DNA of 64,000 nucleotides from Tipula vernalis (taxonomy: Eukaryota; Arthropoda; Insecta; Diptera; Tipulidae): positions 98,867,930-98,931,929 of the forward strand of contig OY282560.1 in NCBI GenBank assembly GCA_958295665.1, in the 5' to 3' direction. The notes beneath the pieces are model-generated. The model searched no databases, had not been told where the DNA came from, and saw only the letters and a list, made by a program, of their open reading frames with translations. The position numbers were made by a program, and so were the translations under genes. This document shows positions 58,085 through 64,000 of this stretch, piece by piece. Every line of letters starts with the position of its first letter. The stretch's first letter is position 1.

Positions 58085-58614
58085 AACAGAAGTATGTCTG
58101 TTTATCAAATGATTTTTTTCAGCTTTTTATAGACACAAATATATTAGTGAAAATGGTATTCACAAGATTTTCGATTGGTTAATCAGAAACAAAATCAAGA
58201 GGCCAATTATTCATAATACACCTACCCAAAAAAAGTAGAAATATCAATCCCCCTCCTCCCTATATTTCCCCAAGAGTTAAACAAACTGTATAATCCTGAA
58301 CAAAAAATGAGAACTTTCTTTGAGCTCATTGTGTTGGTAGTTTGGTTTCGTACTGAAAAACTTGGTCTACTTATCAGTTAGCTACGACCAAACTACAAAA
58401 ATAAAATCCTACTTAACACAGATAGTGTCAAATACGAACCTACTGATTTAGCGAATTATATTCACTAAATCAAAAAACTCAACGAAAACCCTCATTTGTG
58501 TGTGTTTAATGCCGACACAATATTAAGAAGCTTAAGAGAAGTATGTCTGTTTATCAAATGATTTTTTTTCGGCTTTTTATAAACCCAAACATATTAGTGA
58601 AAATGAAATTCACA
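58085..58614. repeat. Direct repeats (~82 bp) flanking dispersed repeat copy 2
   Basis: AGTATGTCTGTTTATCAAAT plus ATATTAGTGAAAATG and CACAA recurs at 58085-58168 and 58534-58614. Between them, 58359-58510 is the inverted counterpart of 19604-19765. The arrangement resembles a short LTR-like or duplicated-flank structure. No ORF. Confidence 0.7.
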
Positions 58615-60160
58615 AATATTATTTCTAAGTATAATTCGCCTAGTTTTAAATATCGTTCCTTACTCTTCCCAACTAAGCGTCTCACTTATACATATTTGGA
58701 AGTATAAAAATGGTATAACCACCACACATAGAGGTGTTAATGTTTGTACATTATAACAAGTATATCGGCAGATGACATTTTTGATTAAACATTGTATAAT
58801 GTGATTTCAATTATATTAGATACAAATATTGATTACGCTAAATTACGATTTATTATAAAAATATGTAAATTTCATAAACCTGATACCTTTGAGTAAATTA
58901 CATAATAAAAACATAAATCATTTCACATGTAAATTGTGATAAACTAGGGAAATTATAGATAAGAATTGCATTTCTGAAATCCATGTGATAATTATCACAC
59001 TTTCTATTATACTTTTGTCCTGAGCCTTTTACGATTTTCTATTTTAAATTTACATATTTATTAAATTAAAAAGTGAACACATCCTATTTTAATTTACACC
59101 TGTTACCCATCCACCTTTTTCCATCGACTGTAAAATAACTGTACATATTGGCTAACTTTTAATCCACAATGGGAATCTAGTATTATATGTACATCACGTA
59201 AACTATTTGTTGTTTAAATGCATTTTACGTGACTAGGTACTATATAGCAACAAGGTGAGAAATATGGCATATTCGTTCGTTTGTGCGGGAGTACTTAGAT
59301 GGTATTTTTCGGCACACGAAGAATCATTCTGTTTCACTACTATGAATAAGTAAGGCGATGGAAATCGTTTTTTTTTGTCACGTATTTAATTTAATCTATG
59401 TTTGATTATTTTGTATGCACAAAGGAACAAGTCAGTTCATTTCATATATGTATTAGAATTTGATGGAAAAGTTTTTCTAATTTTATTTTGAAACAAATGT
59501 CTAAAAATTAAAAAAAATAAAAGCTGGAACCACTTATGAAAATTTGTTGAATCAATTTGGCATTTATTAGGTGATCATTTGACTCGAATTTAGTTAATTT
59601 ATGGACCATTGTTTTGCTTGCGAAATAAATTTCAAAACTGTCGGTTTTCAATTGAAATTTTACACCGAAGAATTTTATTAAGAAACAAGAAATTTGAGAT
59701 CGAATTGTTGCTTGATTCATAAAATCATCAACAATTTTGTCTAAAAGTTTGATTATGGATTAAAAGGTATGCAGTCAAAAACACACGAATATTATGATTA
59801 GTAGTGGAGCTGCTATATGAACAGATCTTTTTCGATGAAGTGGAAATTTTCGAATGCTACATTTTTTCTTTTTTAATTATATGTAATTGAATATGGATTT
59901 ATGAAAATACGTAAAAATTTTTTATTTCACTTTCTGAAAACTCATTTGGTAATGTTCGAATGGGCACGGAATCGAAATATTTCAAGAACTATGAAAATTT
60001 CCTAATTTTTGATGCTCTCGACTAAAATGCCTAGGCGTTATTAACGGATTAAGAATGCAGTCCTAAAACACTAACAAATTTCATAAAAAAATATTTAGTG
60101 AATGGGCCACAGATTGTGCTTTTGTGAAAATTGGCTATTGCTCGACAATTTTGTGCAGTG
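58615..60160. other. No gene recognised
   Basis: AT-rich. No domain or repeat recognised. Confidence 0.55.
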
Positions 60161-60672
60161 GGTTAGGTTAGGTTTGGGTGGCGGTCCACTAGGACCAGAC
60201 ATAGACACAAAAATGGTCCGTAGCCATACCACGAATAATTGTTTCCTCCAACTCATTGGAACCATTTTGAGCTGTTAACAAAGCGCTGGATACTCCTGAC
60301 GTCCATCCTACAGAGGTTCGTCAGGTCTTTGAAGAGGGTTGCCCCTAGAAACTTTAGTCTGTTTTGTGCCAGACGAGGGCAGGTGCAAAGAAGATGAAGT
60401 ACTGTCTCTTCCTCCTCTTCGTACTCGCAACTACGGCAGTAGTCATGTGAGAAGGCACCAAGTCTACTATGAGACCGTGCCCCGTTGTCACTCCAACAAC
60501 CACACTGATCTGAACACATTGTTTTTCGTTGCCTAATACGATTCGATGTGTCTCTGGTTTTATTCAACACATCTCGCAAACCGAGTGTGCGATGTATTCG
60601 ATACTCAAAGATAGGTGTCGCCTCACACAAGAATGGGGATACGTTAGATTGCTGTCGTCGATGAACATTCAA
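60161..60672 (-). mobile_element. 5'-truncated LINE tail with telomere-like 3' end
   Basis: The plus strand opens GGTTAGGTTAGGTTTGGGTG, then the same 3' UTR wording as 42543 (GGCGGTCCACTAGGACC). The minus frame 60672-60253 carries DYCRSCEYEEEEETVLHLLC then TCPRLAQNRLKFLGATLFKD, the C-terminal zinc knuckle of ORF2. No target duplication was found. Confidence 0.88.
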
Positions 60673-60799
60673 TGACGAATGTGGAATTTTGGAATTAATA
60701 CTAAGGCGGTGGAAAATATAAATAAAAGTCGGTCGTTAATTATTTTTACCAATATTATTTTATTTTGTTTGTCGGTGATAATATTAACCCATCATCACA
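60673..60799 (-). repeat. Possible partial 3' LTR of a gypsy element
   Basis: The minus strand after the pol end has the purine-rich GGGATGGGGGTG followed by TGTGATGATGGGTTAATATT, a plausible polypurine tract and LTR start (TG). Only about 127 bp remain before the LINE fragment. The second LTR was not found. Confidence 0.35.
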
Positions 60800-61923
60800 C
60801 ACCCCCATCCCAGTGAATTTGCTCATGAACGATGTTCGCGAAACGTGCTGGTGTTTTCGTTTTCCTTCCAGCTCGTATTATTGATGATGCTGGTGCGGTG
60901 GTGGTTACTCTGCTTGTTTTCAGGCATGATTTCTTCGTGCTGTCGTGTTGGTATGGTTTACTATTGTTTGATTTCTGCTCCTGCAGATCAAATCTTATCC
61001 GTGGTTGGCGTATTCCCGATCCTGACTGTATGTGATTTATCTACCTCTCCTGACTGGCTCTATTGGTTCGTCGTGCTGCTTTGTTGACAACGTTTCACTC
61101 TTCGTGGCTGGCGGTAATATCCGTGATTGTTCCTGATCTTCTAGTAAGTAGCATGATTTTAGTCGGTCTATTGAAATTCTACACTGCTTTCCCCGAATAC
61201 TAACTAGAAAAGCTTTTTCCTCTCTTTTCAGTACTTGACTTCAGTACAGACCGTTCGACGTGGTCGCGTAGTTCCTTCGCGAACTCCGACTGACCCATAT
61301 GGACCTTTTTATTCTCGATCAACTGGCTCGGCACGCGAATGTTCTCGCCGTAAACCAACTCGGCCGCCGATGATTTGAGATCCTCCCGGTACGCTGTTCG
61401 TAGTCCGAGCAAGATCAATGGCAACGTTCGTGTCCACTCTGTCCCGCCTTGACACATGTTGGCTGACTTCAGTGTCCTGTGCCATATTTCTATGAAATCG
61501 TTGCATTTTGGATTGTATGCTGTTGTTCTTTTACGTTCGAAGCCCAACGCCTTAGCGAATTCAGCGAACAACTCGGACTCAAATTGTGAGCCTTGATCGG
61601 TCACTATCGACGTTGGAACTCCGAAACGTGCGATCCAATGGGTTAACACAGCTCTGGCATCAGTTTCTGCTCGAATGTCCGGCACAGGAACTGCTTCCGT
61701 CCAACGGGCGAATCGATCGATTATGGTCACGCAGTATCTCTGTCTCTCCGAAGTTGGAAGTGGACCTACTATATCCATGTGGATTTTTGTGAATCTCGTA
61801 CTTATTGTATATCTTCGCCTTTTGGCACGGTATGCAACATTGTACCATTGTTCTTACGTCTCGTTTTATCCCTGGCCAGATGTATTGGTTCGTCATGAGT
61901 TTGAATGACGCCGCGGCGCTCAT
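60800..61923 (-). pseudogene. Ty3/gypsy integrase
   Basis: Minus-strand frames: SFKLMTNQYIWPGIKRDVRT then MVQCCIPCQKAKIYNK (zinc finger C-x2-C half), HMDIVGPLPTSERQRYCVTI (first catalytic Asp), VPTSIVTDQGSQFESELF (second Asp), TTAYNPKCNDFIEIWHRTLK (catalytic Glu), LGLRTAYREDLKSSAAELVY. A frameshift at about 61200 continues with IRGKQCRISIDRLKSCYLL, the C-terminal fold, and pol ends at PARFANIVHEQIHWDGGV near 60808. The HH half of the zinc finger is deleted. Resembles insect 412/mdg1-like elements. Confidence 0.9.
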
Positions 61924-63290
61924 GGGATGAATGGTCTTACTCTCCCCGTTGACCTATCGCAGTATATTGTCTTCTCCTTATGAAATGCGATAGGAACAGC
62001 GGAAAACAGTAAATCTGTGATGGATGTCAACAGCTCCTTTAGTTCTTCGTCATTTTGTTGCGCGTCGGCTATTTCTTTGAAATTGGTTGCTTCCGGCATC
62101 TCGATGTTTTCCAACCGAGATAGTGCGTCTGCCACCACGTTCTCCGATCCTAATATGTGTCTCACGTCTGTTGTAAATTGGCCTACGAAATCGAGGTATC
62201 GGAATTGACGCCGGGACGCTTTTGCCGGATTCTGACTAAATGCGAACGTGCGTGGTTTGTGGTCAGTATAGATGGTGAATACTCGACCTTCGACAATATG
62301 TTTCTTCTTTACTGCGGTGTACATCGACAACAATTCTCTGTCGTATGCACTGTATCGCTGTTGTGCTGGGGACAATTTTGACGAGTAGAACTGCAATGAC
62401 TTCCAACCGTCGTTTCTGTTTTGGTCCCATTGTTGGATTACGGCTCCTATCGCGTTGTTCGATGCGTCGACCATTATTGATAACTTTGCTTCTGCTGACA
62501 GATCTACTAAAAGTATTGCCTCACTCATTTGCTTCTTCGTCAGGTTAAATACTTTCTCAGCTTCGACTGTCCACTTGACTTCCCGTGTCTCATTTTTCTT
62601 ACCTCCTTTTAGATATTCATTCAGGATTGCCGGATTTTGGCTCGCGTTAGATATGAACATGCGATAGAAATTTATAATTCCCAAGAATCGTCTTAAATGA
62701 TTTATCGTTTTTGGGAGTGGAATTTGTTCAATCTCGGTTGGTTACCCGCACAGGGCCGAGGAAATTTATCTTATTTTTGGCAAATTAGCATTTGTTGGTG
62801 TTTATTACAAATCCAGCATCGTTTAATCGTCCAAAGAGTGTCTTTAAGTGCTGCAGATATTCCTCCATGGTTGCGGACGCGACAAGTACGTCGTCTAAGT
62901 ATGTAAAACAAAAGTTCAATCCTTGCAATGTGGAGTGCATGAACCTTTGGAATATGTTCCCTGCGTTGCGCAAACCAAATGTCATCCTCGACCAAATGGA
63001 GTGGCAATGGCTGTTTTGGCGATATCTTCTGGTTCTATAGGGATCTGGTGATAAGCTCTCACGAGATCTATAGTGGAGAAAATGGTTGCGCCTGATAGTT
63101 GCTGCATGAAGTCGGTTATTAATGGGATCGGGTATCGATCTGGCACCGTCACGTTATTTAACGCCCGATAGTCCCCGCACGGTCGCCATTCGACGTTCTT
63201 CTTGAGTACTAGGTGCAGCGGGCTGGCCCAGGGGCATCATATCCTGAAATTCTTTCCTGGCAATTTTCATCTTGTTTGCACTTAGCCGCC
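61920..63290 (-). pseudogene. Ty3/gypsy reverse transcriptase and RNase H
   Basis: From the right: [20 protein letters not shown] then [22 protein letters not shown] text (about 63190-63060, frame broken), TPFG, a frame change, [40 protein letters not shown] (YLDD catalytic box near 62890), and after another shift the thumb IINFYRMFISNASQNPA. RNase H: KLSIMVDASNNAIGAVIQQW (Asp), SAYDRELLSMYTAVKKK (Glu), FTIYTDHKPRTFAF (Asp), NVVADALSRLENI. Ends at TGA 61920-61922. Gag and protease are not visible to the right, where a minisatellite starts. Confidence 0.92.
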
Positions 63291-63353
63291 GCGGTCGGGC
63301 AAATACCGGGGGACCTCGTGTCACTGTATCATGCGTGACTGGATGCGTCAGAA

Positions 63354-63513
63354 AGATGGTATGACGGAAAGATGATATGGTGGTGAAGGTATATGATATG
63401 ATCGCATTGTATGATGATATGACGGTATAATGGTTTGATGATATGGTGGTAAGATGGTACGTATGATGGTATTTATCACGGTATGATGGTATGGTAAGAT
63501 TGTATGATGGTAC
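63354..63513. repeat. Degenerate GATGGTAT minisatellite
   Basis: Loosely repeated GATGGTATGA / GATGATATGG / GGTAAGATGGTA units, period about 8-11 bp. The minus-strand frame across it reads as Thr/Ser/Tyr/His repeats and is not a real protein. Confidence 0.85.
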
Positions 63514-64000
63514 TATCATCCGAAAAAACCACCTATGTAGGCATATCAACCAATTTTAAAAGACAACATACAAGTTCATCTGCAAATTACACCTCATCGA
63601 GAGAGTTTTTACGCCAACTTCTTCCAAAAGGTAAAGCACGAAGGTAAAAGCTAGAGGGAAACATTTCCCAAACGTGGAACTCAGTTACCTGATTCATGAT
63701 TTTGAACAAAAATCAGTGACTTAAATAAGTAAATAAATTTTCACAAATTATATTATGATATAATTTCTAAATATTCATTTACCCTTTGTTCATATTTCCC
63801 CGAGTAACAGCGGGTGTATCAACCAGTTATTAACAAAAATGTTTATTCATCAAAATATACCCTTAGAATTGCTTTTTGGCACCTAAATCTACAATGCAGG
63901 TTTCACACGCCAAATTAAACTTTTACACTTGTAATTCAACCTTCTAGTCATTCATTTGTCGTTCCGGTTTTACTTTCCCAAATTTAGTTTATCGTTTCGG
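63514..64000. other. No gene recognised
   Basis: AT-rich to the window end. No domain or repeat recognised. Confidence 0.5.

Noticed and set aside
39530..60190. GGTTAGGTTAGG runs as true telomere or interstitial telomere tracts
   Set aside because: They are only two to three units, sit exactly at LINE 3' ends, and in two cases the opposite target duplication lacks them.
60832..61087. Two overlapping hydrophobic plus-strand frames as a membrane protein
   Set aside because: They lie opposite the end of gypsy integrase/pol on the minus strand, which has recognisable motifs.
63154..63549. 131-codon minus-strand frame rich in Thr/Ser/His
   Set aside because: It is a translation of the GATGGTAT minisatellite plus the edge of gypsy pol in the wrong frame.

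Overview
The window looks like AT-rich nuclear DNA of an insect. The evidence is an animal-type splice junction, Tc1/mariner, BEL/Pao, Ty3/gypsy and endonuclease-type LINE elements, and arrays of TTAGG-like repeats. Short TATGTACATACATA-like runs resemble fly intergenic DNA, so a dipteran is my weak guess. I cannot name the species. I found no rRNA, tRNA, CRISPR array, bacterial operon or intact long host gene. Almost every long open frame is a decayed transposable element.

Layout. 1-4.9 kb is unannotated AT-rich DNA with an (AT)n microsatellite. 4.9-10.6 kb is a cluster of cut-and-paste transposon relics: an IS630-like remnant, a mariner fragment, a truncated mariner, a minus-strand Tc1-like gene, a nearly whole mariner with 29-bp terminal inverted repeats and TA duplication, and another IS630/Tc1-like element with its own repeats. 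10.7-12.7 kb holds a BEL/Pao integrase relic and the 5' end of a LINE. 14.8-19.2 kb is Ty3/gypsy: small minus-strand pieces, then a plus-strand element with a tandem-repeat gag and broken protease, RT, RNase H and integrase. 22.5-26.3 kb is a LINE with target-site duplications that has lost ORF1. 27-38.8 kb is mostly unannotated, with small relics, a conserved unknown gene relic (30.6-31.6 kb), a 14-bp palindromic tandem array beside a MITE (35.1-35.4 kb) and hairpins near 37 kb.

38.9-41.8 kb is a three-level nest: a tandem repeat interrupted by a transposon that is interrupted by a LINE. 42.5-44.1 kb is another LINE split by a palindromic MITE. 45.08-45.57 kb holds the only likely host exon, encoding a short type II membrane anchor and followed by a strong GTGAGT donor. 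46.2-56.9 kb contains a full-length 5.1-kb LINE, Tc1 and IS630-like relics and a second, unrelated LINE inside a transposon with long inverted arms. 57.7-63.5 kb has gypsy pol pieces, a dispersed repeat, a short LINE tail and a minus-strand gypsy pol, ending in a minisatellite.

The main signal is one LINE group. Four copies end 3' in telomere-like (TTAGG)n/(CCTAA)n tails, although two of them sit in unrelated targets with clean 13-bp duplications. The repeat is therefore carried by the element and is not its target. A related copy ends in poly-A instead. Three copies share a conserved 5' leader with a homopolymer G tract.
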